From positions 310,001 through 374,000 of the forward strand of contig CAOLHI010000073.1 in assembly GCA_948474755.1 (NCBI GenBank): a stretch of 64,000 nucleotides of DNA. The letters are read 5' to 3'. A program made the translations under genes and the position numbers. Shown here in pieces: positions 12,290 to 22,989 of this stretch. The DNA comes from Ctenosaura bakeri. Taxonomy: Eukaryota; Chordata; Lepidosauria; Squamata; Iguanidae. Positions within the stretch are counted from its first letter, which is position 1. The number at the start of each line of letters is the position of its first letter. The notes under the pieces are model-generated. The model saw nothing but the letters and a program-made list of their open reading frames with translations, searched no databases and was not told the DNA's origin.

Positions 12290-13260
12290 ATGGCTTCCAA
12301 ATGGGTTTCATCAGCATCGAAGGGTAAGCTGCCTGCTAAGAAGACCACGCCAGCCAAAAAGGCCATGCCAGCCAAACCCTTAGCTACCCTGATGTCAGTG
12401 ACCTCATATTCGGATGAGGAGGGGGAGCAAATACTGCAGCTGCCATTTTTGCTAAGCTTCAGGCCATTAAGAGTGGCGAATGGTCTGCGGGGCAGAACAG
12501 AAGGAGGGAGGAACAGAGAGTCTCCATGTCTGTAAGCATTATTAACCAGATTTTGGCATGGCTAGACACTATTGAGAAGGATGGATCGGGTGAGAAGCGG
12601 AGCGAATCACCTTCAGGGAGGCAGGAACAAGCATCCTCATCATAGCATGACAATTGGGAGGCCGCGCTGTCATGAGAGTCAGAAGCGGTGGGAGCAGCAC
12701 TGGGTGAGTTTTTTGTTCATGAGGCAGGCCCTGTGTCTGTAGCATGGCCCTGGAGTTTCAATACCCCCCCAAAGAATATGATATGGGCCCCATCAGCACG
12801 TTCCCCAGAGCTGTCATTTTCTTCTTCACCTGCTTCCCCCGAGGAGCGACTGTCACCCTCTCAGCTGCGATCAGGGGAAACACCGCATTCCCAGGATGTC
12901 CCTGGACCCACTCACGGTGGGGCCTCGAGGTCACTGGAGTCAAGCAACGATTCAGGCCTTGAGGATAAGGCAGGTGAGCAGTCAGGGGTATTGGGTGATC
13001 ACCTGACCCCAGCCACTATTGAAAGGATTTTGAAAGGTGAATACATATTCTCCCTTTTGTATCGGGAGCTTGATAAGAAAGAGAAGGAAGATTTGGATGC
13101 AGGTGAGGGGGAAAAATTGAAAAAATGCAGGATTGACAAGAACTGAACTAATTGGTTTATAGGTTATTTACATGGATGTGATAGTTAGGGCCCAGCTATC
13201 AAGAGCGCACTCCCTGGTGGTGTATTTAAACATGATTTTCAGGGCTTATGCAGATTTCAC
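12290..13260 (+). pseudogene. gag-like ORF1 remnant of the DIRS element
   Basis: Begins at ATG 12290 with a lysine/alanine/proline-rich stretch (KGKLPAKKTTPAKKAMPAK), which looks like a nucleic-acid-binding tail. The frame then shifts near 12425 and continues in another phase (…AKLQAIKSGEW…, …INQILAWLDTIEKD…). A third coherent piece around 13000-13140 has LTPATIERILKGEYIFSLLY, resembling the conserved gag core of vertebrate DIRS elements. Stops and shifts make it non-functional. The order fits ORF1 upstream of the RT. Confidence 0.65.
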
Positions 13261-14082
13261 TGGGACTGGTTGGCCAACCTACGATGAGAAGTTTAGGATG
13301 AGGGCAGCAAAGCAGCCAAGCCTGCTCTGGGACAGCATCTAGCCCGAATAGTGGATGCAGACATTGACCCCTTCTGGGCCCATTTTTGGTGACAGGTCCC
13401 ATTCCAGTCTTCTGGTGTAGTTCAATAAGTCTGGGGGGCCTCCTCACACTCAGAATCCACAGGAGCAGCAGCAGATCCAGCTCTGCTGGGAGTTTGGGAT
13501 GCAAGGGTTTTGCCCTTGCAAATACAAGCACATATGTGGGATCTGCTGGGGTTCTCACTCCATTCACAACTGCACCAAGGGAAGAGGGAGAGGGACAGGC
13601 CTGAGGGATGGAGGTGGCAAGCGGGGGCCAGGAAATCAGCCACAACTTCACAAAGGGGCCCAGTCCAATTAACAATGAGAGGTTGCTGGCTTGGCTCCAC
13701 TTTTACCCGGACCAGGCTGCAGCTCTATATCTGGGGGAGGGATTTACTTGGGGGTTCAGGATCCCGAGTGTGGGACCTCAGCAGTTTTTTATGGCTAATA
13801 ACCTGAAATCAGTAATAGGCAAAGAACACGTGGTAAGGGAGAAAATTAGGAAGGAGGTTGCTGAAGGCAGGGTATTAGGCCCATTTAGGCCCATTTGACC
13901 AGCCTCCCACTCCCAACATTAGAGTTTCCCAACTAGGGATCATCCCTAAGAACACTCTGGGTGAATTCAGGTTAATCCACCATTTATCTTACCCCAGGGT
14001 GAATCTGTTAATGATGCCATTCCAGCTGAGTTATGTTCTGTTAAATATACTTTGTTTGATGCAGCTGTACGGGTGGTGCGCA

Positions 14083-14087
14083 GACAC
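14083..14087. repeat. Target-site duplication gacac, left copy
   Basis: GACAC directly precedes the TGTCA terminus of the inserted LTR; the partner is at 14730-14734. Five-base duplications are usual for integrase-using LTR retroelements. Confidence 0.8.
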
Positions 14088-14729
14088 TGTCATGAACCAG
14101 GCTGATCTCAGTTCTGATTCAGACTTGAACTCCAAGCCTGGGAAGGATCCCTTGGAGGGGCCTTCAGGAGAGGGGTCTCCTTCAGACCCTAGGGAGGAGT
14201 CTGCCTGCGACCCCACAGCTGTCCCTGGCGCGGAGCCTGGGCCAGCACCTGCAGCAGACGTTTGTGCTCCAGAGGCAGAGGCCGGTGTTTCTGACTCCAG
14301 TCCGGAGTTTGCAGCAGACCCTCCCCCCATGTTCCTCCAGATGCAACTGGAGAAGGGGGCGGTCCGGAGGTCTCAGTGACTGCAGGAGAAGCGATTGATG
14401 ACTTGGCCCTGAAGGCTTCAGAGGCTCCAGTTGTGAACTGGGCCAACGGACATTTGATCAACCTCAGCTGGGCTAAGACTGATTATTTAAGTCAGATGCT
14501 GTTGGGGTTGGGCACAGGACAACAACCATCTACCAACCGTGAATCTGCATCCTGTGTTGTGGGCTCTTTGTTCCCATCTGACCTTGCTGCTTTGAGTTTG
14601 CCGTTCCTGGGAATTTGCTGTTTGTTTATGCTGACATTTGGTGAAGTAACCTCTTGATTTATTATTACAAAAGCTATAAAATCCCGCTACTGCCTCCGTG
14701 TCTGCTTAGCTGCCACCTTGACATTGACA
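14088..14729 (+). mobile_element. Solo LTR (642 bp) inserted in the DIRS reverse transcriptase
   Basis: Starts TGTCATGAACCAGGC and ends CCACCTTGACATTGACA, so it has the TG…CA ends and a 5-bp terminal inverted repeat (TGTCA/TGACA). It is flanked by direct GACAC. Removing it rejoins DIRS RT sequence (VRVVRRH upstream, KSDIKSAFRLL downstream). A TATAAA is at 14675-14680. The open frame through its first half (to 14379), rich in Pro, Glu, Ala and Ser, has no domain and is incidental. No internal region is present, as expected after LTR-LTR recombination. Orientation is assumed from the TATA box. A Gypsy-type or ERV origin cannot be told from the LTR alone. Confidence 0.85.
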
Positions 14730-14734
14730 GACAC
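14730..14734. repeat. Target-site duplication gacac, right copy
   Basis: Second GACAC, directly after the TGACA terminus of the LTR. Confidence 0.8.
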
Positions 14735-15900
14735 AGCATTGGGCGAAACTGGCCAAGTCTGATATCAAGTCAGCTTTCCGCCTGCTGCCTGTACATCCAT
14801 GTGACTTTGAGCTTTTGGGATTCACCTTTGAGGGTAAATTCAACATCGATCGCTCCCTCCTGATGGGATGTTCTCTATCTCGCTCTGCCTTCGAGATGTT
14901 CAGTACCTCTTTAGAATGGGCCATCAAATGTAAGTTGGGCCTTAAGGGCATTGTGCATTATTTGGATGATTTCTTATTCATGAGATGCTATGGTTCTGGG
15001 CAGTGCGCATTTCTCTTGGCAGAATTTGCATCTCTCATGGGGGAGTTAGGCATGCCCTTGGCACATGAGAAAACTGAGGGCCCCACACAGCAGCTTACAT
15101 TTCTGGGCATTGAGTTAGATACAGTCAACCAAACTTGTAAACTACCACCAGCAAAGGTTCAGGATCTTAGGTCAAGGGTGGTTTCCTTCATGGGCAGGCA
15201 CAAGGCTACCCTTAAGAAATTTCAGGAGCTGGTGGGGCACCTGAATTTTGCTTGCCGGGTGGTTGCACCTGGCAGGGGATTCCTTCTGCGCCTGTGTGAC
15301 GCCATGAAGGGCATCACAAAGCCATATCACAGAATTAGGATCACCAGAGGGATTAAATTGGACTTGAGGGTGTGGCAGGAGTTCCTGGCTGACTTCAACG
15401 GTGTCTCTTTTTGGCGCAATGAGATCAAGGTCAGACATGCACTGAAAATATCATCTGATGCAGCAGGATCCATCGGTTTTGGTGTCTTTTTCAGGGGCAA
15501 GTGGTGTGCACAGAGATGGCCCGAGAGTTGGGCAGATGCAGGCCTCACAGCCGACCTTACATTTTTGGAGTTTTTTCCAATATTAGTGGCAGTACACATC
15601 TGGGCACATGAGTTAGGCAATGCCTCAGTCCACTTTTGGTGCAACAACTTGTCCATGGTCAAGGTGATTAACTCTCTTTCCTCTAGGTCGCAGCACGTCA
15701 AGCACTTGGTGTGGGCTTTCACACTTCAATGTCTCCATTTTAACATAATCTTCACAGCTGTGCACATTGCTGGTGTGGATAATTCCCTGGCTGATGCTCT
15801 TTCTTGTATCCAGATGGAGTATTTCAGAGAGCTGGCACCAGACGCGGCAGTCCTCCTGGAACTGATGCCCTTCGACCTGTGGAAGCTTGGAGGGGGGAGG

Positions 15901-16065
15901 TAGCACAGATTATCGGTATGTCAATAGCACCCAGCACCAGAAAGAGCTACAATAAGGCCGCTAGGGATTTCACTAACTTTAGGAAATCTAAGTTCAAGGT
16001 CAAGTTCACTACTAGCTTCGTGTTAATTAGGCATACATTAATAAATTGCCCTAGTTCTCCAAGCC
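15901..16065 (+). pseudogene. Tyrosine recombinase N-terminal fragment of the DIRS element
   Basis: In a frame overlapping the RNase H end it reads AQIIGMSIAPSTRKSYNKAA followed by RDFTNFRKSKF. This matches the SAM-like DNA-binding start of DIRS/phage-type tyrosine recombinases (the STR-x-Y motif). The catalytic R-H-R-Y core is missing, because similarity stops near 16065. With no catalytic part it cannot act. Confidence 0.7.
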
Positions 16066-16094
16066 CTGTGTGTGGTCTCTTCATTTCATGGGTT

Positions 16095-16271
16095 GGGCAG
16101 CAATGTTACCATGCCAGTTGAAGTGGCAAAATAGTGCTGTAATTCTGTACTGTGAATAGGCTCTTCCTCTGGTCTCTCTGACCAAGCTCTAATCCCCAGA
16201 TTCCATAGATTATTAGCATGGCAGTTAAAATGGAATCATAGTGCTACAACTCTGTAGTGTGAAAGAGGCCT
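16095..16271. mobile_element. Two right-hand arms of a 'ggccctttcacactac' MITE in tandem
   Basis: Two successive pieces, near 16105-16160 (catgccagttgaagtggcaa … ctgtactgtgaatagg) and 16180-16271 (ccagattccatagattatta … ctctgtagtgtgaaag), both resemble the right arm of the MITE at 27611-27828. The left arm is missing. This may be a rearranged pair at the broken 3' edge of the DIRS element. Confidence 0.55.
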
Positions 16272-16611
16272 ATCTCTGCTATGTTCAATCATCTGCTCCT
16301 TCCCCATCTTGTCTTTCCACTTGCAATCCTCAAATTGCTTTCTTCTGTTTTTCCTCCAGATCTTCTCCTTACAATTAAAACAAAATAAATAAAGAAAAAA
16401 TCTAGAGTGTTGAAATGGTAAATGCTGTAATGCTGTTTTGTTGAGTTTGTTTCCTTACAATGAGATCCCCCTGCACTCCCCATGTGAACTGAGACACCAG
16501 AGCAGGGTGAGCACAGAGAAGTGGGAGTGTGTAAGTGGATATAAGTGATCTGGCAACAATGACAACAACGACAAAAGCTTACAAAGCAATAGCAACATTA
16601 CAGTTTGCTCT
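16272..16611. other. No gene seen
   Basis: Short unique stretch with A-rich runs (aaacaaaataaataaag near 16378). No feature supported. Confidence 0.4.
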
Positions 16612-16692
16612 CAATCTATCTATATCTACATCTATACCTACACCTACACCTACATCTGTATCTATATCTATGTGTGTATGTGTATCTGAATA
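16612..16692. repeat. (CTAYAY)n degenerate microsatellite
   Basis: Runs of ctatat, ctacac and ctacat units, then tgtgtatgtgtatctg. Confidence 0.85.
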
Positions 16693-18732
16693 TAACCTAT
16701 TTAAAATATAAATGGTAAAGAAGCTTTGGGGGAAAACAGGAGAACCACTTAGGGACTGGAACACAGCTGAACATAACTCTAGGAAGGGAGCTGGACGCCC
16801 CTCTGTCAAACGTCACTAACCAACACACAAGCAAGATGCTCACAAATGATCCAAATATGTCACCTTTTTTATTTAAGGTTTTTCTTTTAAAAAAAGAATA
16901 ATCTTTATTAGTTAATATTTTAAGAAAGGCAAACAAAAATAAAAATCTATACAACAAATTAAAAAAAAACCCTCTTAAAAAGCATCCTGGAGACAAGCAG
17001 AAACAACTCTAAGGAGAAAAAGAAAAAAAAGGAAAGGGAAAAAAAAACCCAGACAATTACACAAACAAAAGAAAAAAAGGAAGAAAAGAAAACACTTAGT
17101 TATCTTTACCATGTAAATAGATTATGGGGGTATAAAAAAAGAATTACTACTGGTCCCATCCCCCCACCCCCATATTACTAAAATCAATATAAGTAGAAAA
17201 ACAGTAGTACAGATATATTAAAATGATTTCCCATCCTCTTCTGCTGTAAGTTCCAAGACTAGATCTATTCCATTGTCTTCTTCCATATACTTTTTGATTT
17301 AAGTTTTTGAAACTCAGGAAACATTTGAATGAGGAAGGGACAAGAAGCAACATGAAATGGTATAGCATCAGTCCCTGCAAATCACCACTCTGGATGAGCC
17401 CATACATATCAAATATTGGATCAAACATTTGTCCAATAGTCAAGAAGACATAGAATATCTGGGCAGTATCTGTAAATACTGTCCAGAGATGAAAATGTTG
17501 ATAGTTTTAAATAACAGGTTTATTTTCATTCCCCACGTACAAAAACATACATACAATATAGTTTTTCATTTGGTTTAAAGGTCAAGAGTTTCCCCAATGA
17601 ATTTGAGCAATTGCAGTTTTGTGAAACAAGTGAACCTTGACTGTCAGCTTTGAGAAATTAACCTGTTTGAAAACTGGTTTAAACATATAATGTGATCATC
17701 CCCACCTGATTTTAGTCTCTGTCTCTCTCTCACACACATTCTTTAGCTTAAAATTTCATTGCTGTTTGCAGTGTTGTTAAAAATGGTACCTGGTACATAT
17801 TTTGCTCCAGTTTTCTTAAAGGGCCTCAAAAACTGCCCACCCCATTTTGAGTTAATACAGAAATGCCAAATCAGACTACAGCAAAAGCAAACTAGTCCTC
17901 TGGCTGCTGTAGAGCTCAAGTTTATTACCATAGTGCTGGATCCTCTCAAAGCGTGAGCATGCTTCTTCTCATAATACCCATAAAAAGAATTACTGCCCCA
18001 GTGGTACAGATCACAGCAGTAAAGGGAAACAGCTCTTCAGCATTTCTGTTCCTAGCCATCCTGCTGAACAAATAGCCATTCCACTCTCTTTCTCTCTAGC
18101 CTTTACATGGGAAGGGAAAGAATCCAGTCACGAACTGCCCCTGTGTTTGGCTTTTCCTAATACAGTGTGATTATTACTGCTATAAGGCAAGAATTCCCAT
18201 TTGTCGACAACTGGGAAAGTACTTAGGGTGATGATATTGTTCTGCTTGGGTGGCCTATGCCTGAAGGTAATCCTTCAAAAGCAGCTGCTTTAAGTGTTAG
18301 TTAAATGGTACCTAGGGATTCGCTTGACACAGGTGTCATGTTTAATCTTATTCATATATCAATAAAACCGGGACCATATGTGCATGACGGTTGGCAGCAC
18401 TGAACCTCAGAGACAATCAATATTTCCATTAACAGACTCATCTTCTCTGGTCAGATCCCTCAACTTGGCTCTCCTCACCTCAGCCCTTTTGTTTTTCCAA
18501 TACATTCCACAAATGGTTGCTCTCCGGAGAATACAGCACAGGCACCAATTTCAGATTTAAGAGAACCTGCTCTGTTAAATCTCACAAATGTCACACATGT
18601 ACTGGTGAGAAAGGTGTGGTTCTTAAAGACTCTGAACCTATCCTGACACCATTTTTACCCAAATGCACCTTACAATGTTGTCCCCCTTAGACAGGTATGG
18701 CTGAGCCTTGCTCATTGTAGAAACATGTTAGA
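16693..18732. other. No gene seen; A-rich tract 16880-17145
   Basis: The segment 16880-17145 is strongly A-rich on + (many AAAAA runs, purine-rich), and could be the edge of an old antisense retroelement, but I cannot name it. The rest to 18.73 kb looks unique. Frames up to 99 codons lie on both strands with no domain. Confidence 0.45.
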
Positions 18733-18835
18733 ATAGGCACCAGGGGTGCACAACTGTGAGCTTTCAGATGTTTTTATCCTACCAATCCTAGTAGCCTTAG
18801 GCTGTATAGTCATTAGTGAGGAACTATGGAAGATG
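18733..18835. repeat. MITE-like repeat (agatgtt/actccca type), degraded
   Basis: Contains tttcagatgtttttatccta, then tagtagccttaggctgtata and gtcattagtgaggaactatg, following the same word order as copies at 1484 and 35325. Confidence 0.4.
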
Positions 18836-18964
18836 CAGCCCAATTTCATTTTAAAGACCATAGCCCCTCTTTCCTCCTGGTTTACACCATGGGTTGGAAA
18901 TGACACAGGCAGTATTACTTGGAAACACCCTAAAAAGGAGTAGAATAACCAACAGATATTGTTA

Positions 18965-19117
18965 CATAGAGACCAGGGTTCCATTCACTTCCTGGCCATG
19001 GAAATCTACTGAGTGATCTTGAGTGTGTCACTCACTTTCAGCCCCAGAAAACCTCATGATAGGTTGCCTTAAGGTTGCCTTTATTTGGACATGACTTGAA
19101 GGCACACGACAACAACA
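18965..19117 (+). repeat. tRNA-derived SINE, 5'-truncated
   Basis: Body words tagagaccagggttcc, tggccatggaaatctactga and gacttgaaggcacacgac, with an AAC tail. Flanked by ATTGTTA on both sides (18958-18964 and 19118-19124), which fits target-primed insertion of an already 5'-truncated copy. Confidence 0.75.
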
Positions 19118-19413
19118 ATTGTTATAGCACAGAGTAAGGTCCAAACTTTTCCAGAGACTAGAATCAAAACCATACCATGGCACAAAAGGGTCAAAGGAGA
19201 ACCTTTGGCCCCACCAGATGCTGTTGCTTTCACCTGCAAAACCTCCATCCAGCAAAGCCAGCTGTCAGGAACTGTAGAATCTGTAAACCAAATATTTTAT
19301 GCATCTGGAGGGGGCAAACAGTTTTCTCTCCTGGAGCATTTAGTGCAGTAAAATAATATGGTTTCGTGCTTTGGGATGTGAGCTGTGGTACATTTGCCAA
19401 AAAGCTAGTCTTT

Positions 19414-19609
19414 GGCCATTTCAGCCCTGTACCGTTATAGTGCTATTATTATTTCGCTTTCAACATCCCTCAGAACCTGGGGCTGCAGTTTAGGGAGGGG
19501 CATTTAGAATTCTCAGCCAGAGAGCTCTTGGGCCTCAGCAAACTACAAACCCCAAAATCCCACAGGAGGTGAAATAATAGTGGTATAATAGTGTAGTGCA
19601 GAAACGGCC
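19414..19609. mobile_element. GGCC-type MITE with TTT duplication
   Basis: Ends GGCCATTTCAGCCCTGTACC and GTGTAGTGCAGAAACGGCC. The centre is gcatttagaattctcagcca and gagctcttgggcctcagc. TTT flanks both ends (19411-19413 and 19610-19612). Confidence 0.87.
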
Positions 19610-19612
19610 TTT

Positions 19613-20815
19613 GTTGGCAAACCACTTTTATTTGGTTTTAGCTGCCCCTGTTTCTACGACCACTGCAGAAACAGTGTTTGTGCTTAAACCCCAGACATTT
19701 CAGTGATACTTACCCTTCCATAGTGGTGTATTGGACTGTTTCTCCTTTCTCCTGATAGTTACATGTTTGATCAGTGTTATCAGGTATACACCCATAACTG
19801 AAACAAAACAAAAATTCATGCAGTAGTGCATAGAACTGAATCACCTGGCTATATAGAACATTTGATTTCCTTGGTGGAAGAAGTCTGGATTATACAAACT
19901 GTTAAATGTTTTCACGAAGAGTTATGGGAATTTAAGAAAATGGGAAGGGCAACTGCACATGAAGAAACACTGCGCAACAGATAGCTATAAGAAAAATCTA
20001 AATATACTGGCTAGATTCACCATTTGTATTTGTTTTGTCTAGCATGGTCCAACCAAAGTTAAGCATTTCCAAATCCTTTGATTTCAGTGGGACAGATTTA
20101 CATTCGTCAGAAAGAAGGCACCGGCTCCCTAGCTGTTTCTCTTGAATTCCTTGGTTGGAAGTAAAAGCTATAAATGCCCCAGAACCTGTTCTACCCCTCT
20201 TAAACTAGTCTTATCTCTCAGATGTGGGGAAGGACAATATCCTACTACCTTTGGTGAGATATCTCATCTTTGTGACGGTTTTTATGTTCAAATGATAATC
20301 AGATATCATAGTACTAGTATTTTTACAGCAATATTTGGAAAAGTTTCTTTTTTTGGAGGACAAATCCCAGAACCTTCAGGCTTTGCCAAACAGAGACATT
20401 TCCAAGCCCTGCTTTTTAGTCATCAAGGGCTTTTAGGCATCCTGACAGAGGGAGAAGCAGCTGCAGAACTGCTTACGGTCATGCACAGAAATATGTGTAC
20501 ACAGTTTTGTACTTGATTCCAATGGCTGTTTTTTCAGATGGCTGCTGCAGAAGAGCAAAGCTTGATCCAGAGTATATGCTGCTCAACAGTGGTACAGACA
20601 TTTCAGCCTATTGGTCTGAAAAAACATGGAACTAAAAAGCTTATTTCCTTCAGCCTGTCTCATTGTTGGCTTCTTACATTCATAAAACCCAAATCACCAC
20701 ATTATGTTCTCCATCTAAATTCAGTTTTAGCCTCTCACTGTTGTAGCTTGAACGGACTATGGTTGAACTGTTTATAAGGAATACTCACAAAGGGCTCATA
20801 TATGAGAGAGTTGTG
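19613..20815. other. No gene seen
   Basis: Unique sequence with mixed composition. The 124-codon + frame at 20142-20516 has no recognisable domain, and its flanks show no splice or start context I would trust. An exon cannot be ruled out by eye. Confidence 0.4.
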
Positions 20816-20817
20816 TG

Positions 20818-20948
20818 AGGCCTTAAAAACTAGCAAGTTTTATTTGGCAAAAGCTTTTGGGGACACCATCTGATGAAGAGGGTTGCAGCCCACAAATGCA
20901 TATGTTAAATAAAATTTTCTAGTTTTTAAAACACTACAAACTCTTTGT
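20818..20948. repeat. Palindromic dispersed repeat (catctgatgaag…gcagcccac type)
   Basis: Core words accatctgatgaagagggtt and gcagcccacaaatgcatatg match a repeat well known in reptile DNA. The arms aaaactagcaagttttattt and aaataaaattttctagtttt are inverted copies flanking the core. A related copy in the opposite sense lies near 56.24 kb. Confidence 0.5.
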
Positions 20949-21011
20949 TCATTTTGCTTCTAATTTGGCTACCTCATTCCAAGTAACTAGGACTCAGAGT
21001 TTTGCAGCTGG

Positions 21012-21145
21012 GTCTAGGGGTAGGCAACTTTCTGACTTCCAGATGTTTTGAACTGTAACTCCCATAATCCTTGACAATAGTCATACTGGTCAGGACATAT
21101 GGGAACTGTAGTTCACATAGCTGGAGGGCACCAACTAGTTTCCCC
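21012..21145. repeat. MITE-like palindromic repeat (agatgtt/actccca type)
   Basis: Left: ggtaggcaactttctgactt, ccagatgttttgaactgtaa, ctcccataatcc. Right: gggaactgtagttcacatag, ctggagggcacc. This is one of the better preserved copies, and the arms are clearly inverted. Confidence 0.6.
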
Positions 21146-22565
21146 CTGAGCTAGGCTGTTCTTATTTCTTGTGACATTCCTTACAGCCTGCAGGAAAGTT
21201 ACAATCACACTCTGTAAGTCAGCATGTTGTGGATGAAATGTTTGGTTGCAATTGTACAAGTTGTTTATTTTCTGACATCGCATGCATCTGGACGGATACT
21301 TTGGGCTCTGCTTCCCGTCTCAGTAGATATAGAAGGCTATTGTGGCTAGAAGAATTATTTATTCATGGATGAGCTCCTTGGATAGAAGCTATCACAGGGC
21401 AAGTTATCCTGCAACTCAGATCACTAATTCACTCTGATGGACAGATTTAACACTCCCAAATGAAGTGCTAATGCAAGAACAATCCCGTTTAACATCCCCA
21501 ATGTAAATAATTTTCTTTGCTCCCCCATCTGGAGGAAGATTAATAGATGGCACTGCACACATGCAGGCAACATCTTAAAATGTGTGGGCCTAGGCATTAT
21601 CGCAATAATAGTCAGGACACATAAACATTAGCACACTCAGGATTCATTTAGGATTGTCTCCAGGAGGACCACACAGTGCAAAAGCATGGCGGGTTAGCCA
21701 CCCCCAGCCCTAATCGAAGGCAATTCTCTTTTTCCAGCTGGAATGGGAAAGGGAGATCTGCTGGGCAAGGTTAAGCCACCCAGTTTTTTTGTTATGATGA
21801 ACTCTCTGAAAGGAAGAGATTAAAACCAAGCCTTAAATGTTTCTGTGACAAATGTTGACTGTCAGCCCCTCAAGATTGATAGCACTTCTGTTTGCCTTCC
21901 GAAAGCTTTTAGTTCTGTGGCAGAGGTTAACGGGAGCCTTGCCCATTGGCTGCTGACTTTATGGTTTTAGCACTGGCCAGAGAGCAATGCAAAGTTTCAA
22001 TAATGAGTAATAGCACTTTTAGCTCCCTATCATCATTTGTGCAACATCCATTATTGTCCTGAGAGAGCAATCTCCAAGATATAAATGGTCGTGGCAGCTG
22101 GTGTGTCAGCATTTCACACCTCCACAGCTGCTCAGCATGCTGCCTGTTCCACAGCTCAAGCCCTTGAAGCCATATTGGGGTCCTACAGGTGCCTCAAGCT
22201 AGCAAGAGGAGTCTCTGTTAGATGCCTGCCAAAGCAGGTGTGTCTAAGGGGCAAAGGGCAAGGAGTAAAAATGGGGTCAGCGGCAAGAATTTTTGTAATT
22301 GGTTTGCACAACACATTTGCTAACCACTCATTGAAAATGCATTAAAAACTGAGTCCAGTTGGACTTCCAATGGAAATCCTTTCCATGGGGAGAGTACATT
22401 CAGCCATACATCATGGTGCTGTAAATGCTTCTCAACCCCAGCAATATGTTGAGTATGATCTTCCAAAGGAATATATCATTTTCCTTTTCTTACAAGATGG
22501 GACAAAATGTTATTATCTGAAAATCTCATCAAGATTAACAGGGAAAATGCTGTTAAATAAATGTG
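21146..22565. other. No gene seen; conserved-looking stretch 21840-22115
   Basis: No open frame with a domain. The part 21840-22115 has mixed composition with AT-rich homeodomain-like words (agcaatgcaaag, caataatgagtaat), cagctg and a tataaatgg. It is free of obvious repeats and may be a regulatory element; this is inference only. Confidence 0.4.
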
Positions 22566-22575
22566 GCAGTTAAAT
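22566..22575. repeat. SINE target duplication, left
   Basis: GCAGTTAAAT, repeated exactly at 22818-22827 around the SINE. Confidence 0.8.
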
Positions 22576-22817
22576 ATGGAGCTATTGTGGTATAGAGCTT
22601 TGAGTATGGGACTAGGACTTTGGGAGGCCAGGACTTGGATCCCTGCTCAGCCATGGAAACTCACTGGGTGACACTGGGTAAGCCACTCTCTCTCTCTCTT
22701 GGCCTCAAAGGAAGGCAAACATCATCTAAGCAAATCTTGCCAAGAAACCTCTATGATAAGATCTCCATAAGTCAGAGCTGACTTTGAGGCACATAGAAAC
22801 AGCAAAAACAGTACAAA
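22576..22817 (+). repeat. tRNA-derived SINE, full-length-like
   Basis: The head atggagctattgtggtatag and gtatgggactaggac, with an A-box/B-box-like layout (cttggatccctgctcag), is tRNA-derived. The body contains atggaaactcactgggtgac and a CT run, and the tail is ccataagtcagagctgactt then cagcaaaaac. Perfect 10-bp GCAGTTAAAT repeats flank it. Confidence 0.85.
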
Positions 22818-22989
22818 GCAGTTAAATGCAAATAGTGGCATTTTCAGGAACAGAATCATGAACAACAGAAAAGTTTTAATCAATTTAAGAGCATGCCCAG
22901 TGTTACTGCAATTCCTAAGCCGCACTTGGGGTGACATTAGATATCACTTTGATATCAATAATAATCAATGATATCTTCTACCATTCCTC

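Larger units (their letters stand above)
13665..15903 (+). pseudogene. DIRS reverse transcriptase/RNase H, disrupted
   Basis: The N-terminal part (13665-13900) has NLKSVIGKEHVVREKIRKEV, then a stop and frame changes; FRLIHHLSYP-like residues follow near 13970. The palm motif YLDD is at 14959-14970 (residues 49-52 counting from the ATG at 14815), followed by FLGIELDTVNQTCKLPPAKV. The RNase H has Asp215 (SSDAAGS), Glu252 (TFLEFFP) and Asp327 (LADALS), but the third acidic position reads CNN at residues 276-278 (codon AAC at 15643-15645) where the family usually has Asp-Asn. The solo LTR at 14088-14729 cuts the fingers/palm region. Once the LTR is ignored a 1-base shift also remains near 14740. 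The element is therefore inactive. Confidence 0.85.
11419..16065 (+). mobile_element. Decayed DIRS-type (tyrosine recombinase) retrotransposon
   Basis: A GC-richer block with, in order, a pyrimidine-rich leader with repeated gggctgagagagtgtga-like words (11640-12180), a lysine-rich gag-like start (12290), a gag-core-like segment, a reverse transcriptase with YLDD, an RNase H, and the first part of a tyrosine recombinase in an overlapping frame. That gene order, with recombinase after RT/RNase H and no protease or DDE integrase, defines DIRS elements. The frames are broken many times and the recombinase core is missing, so this copy is dead. A solo LTR interrupts the RT at 14088-14729. Outer ends are uncertain; I could not identify the inverted termini. 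Confidence 0.8.

Noticed and set aside
13999..14379. 126-codon frame rich in Pro, Glu, Ala and Ser
   Set aside because: It begins in a shifted frame of the DIRS RT and continues into the solo LTR. No domain; chimeric by insertion.
22576..22660. Possible functional tRNA gene
   Set aside because: A/B-box-like words are there, but the cloverleaf is not kept, a SINE body and tail follow and a duplication flanks it.
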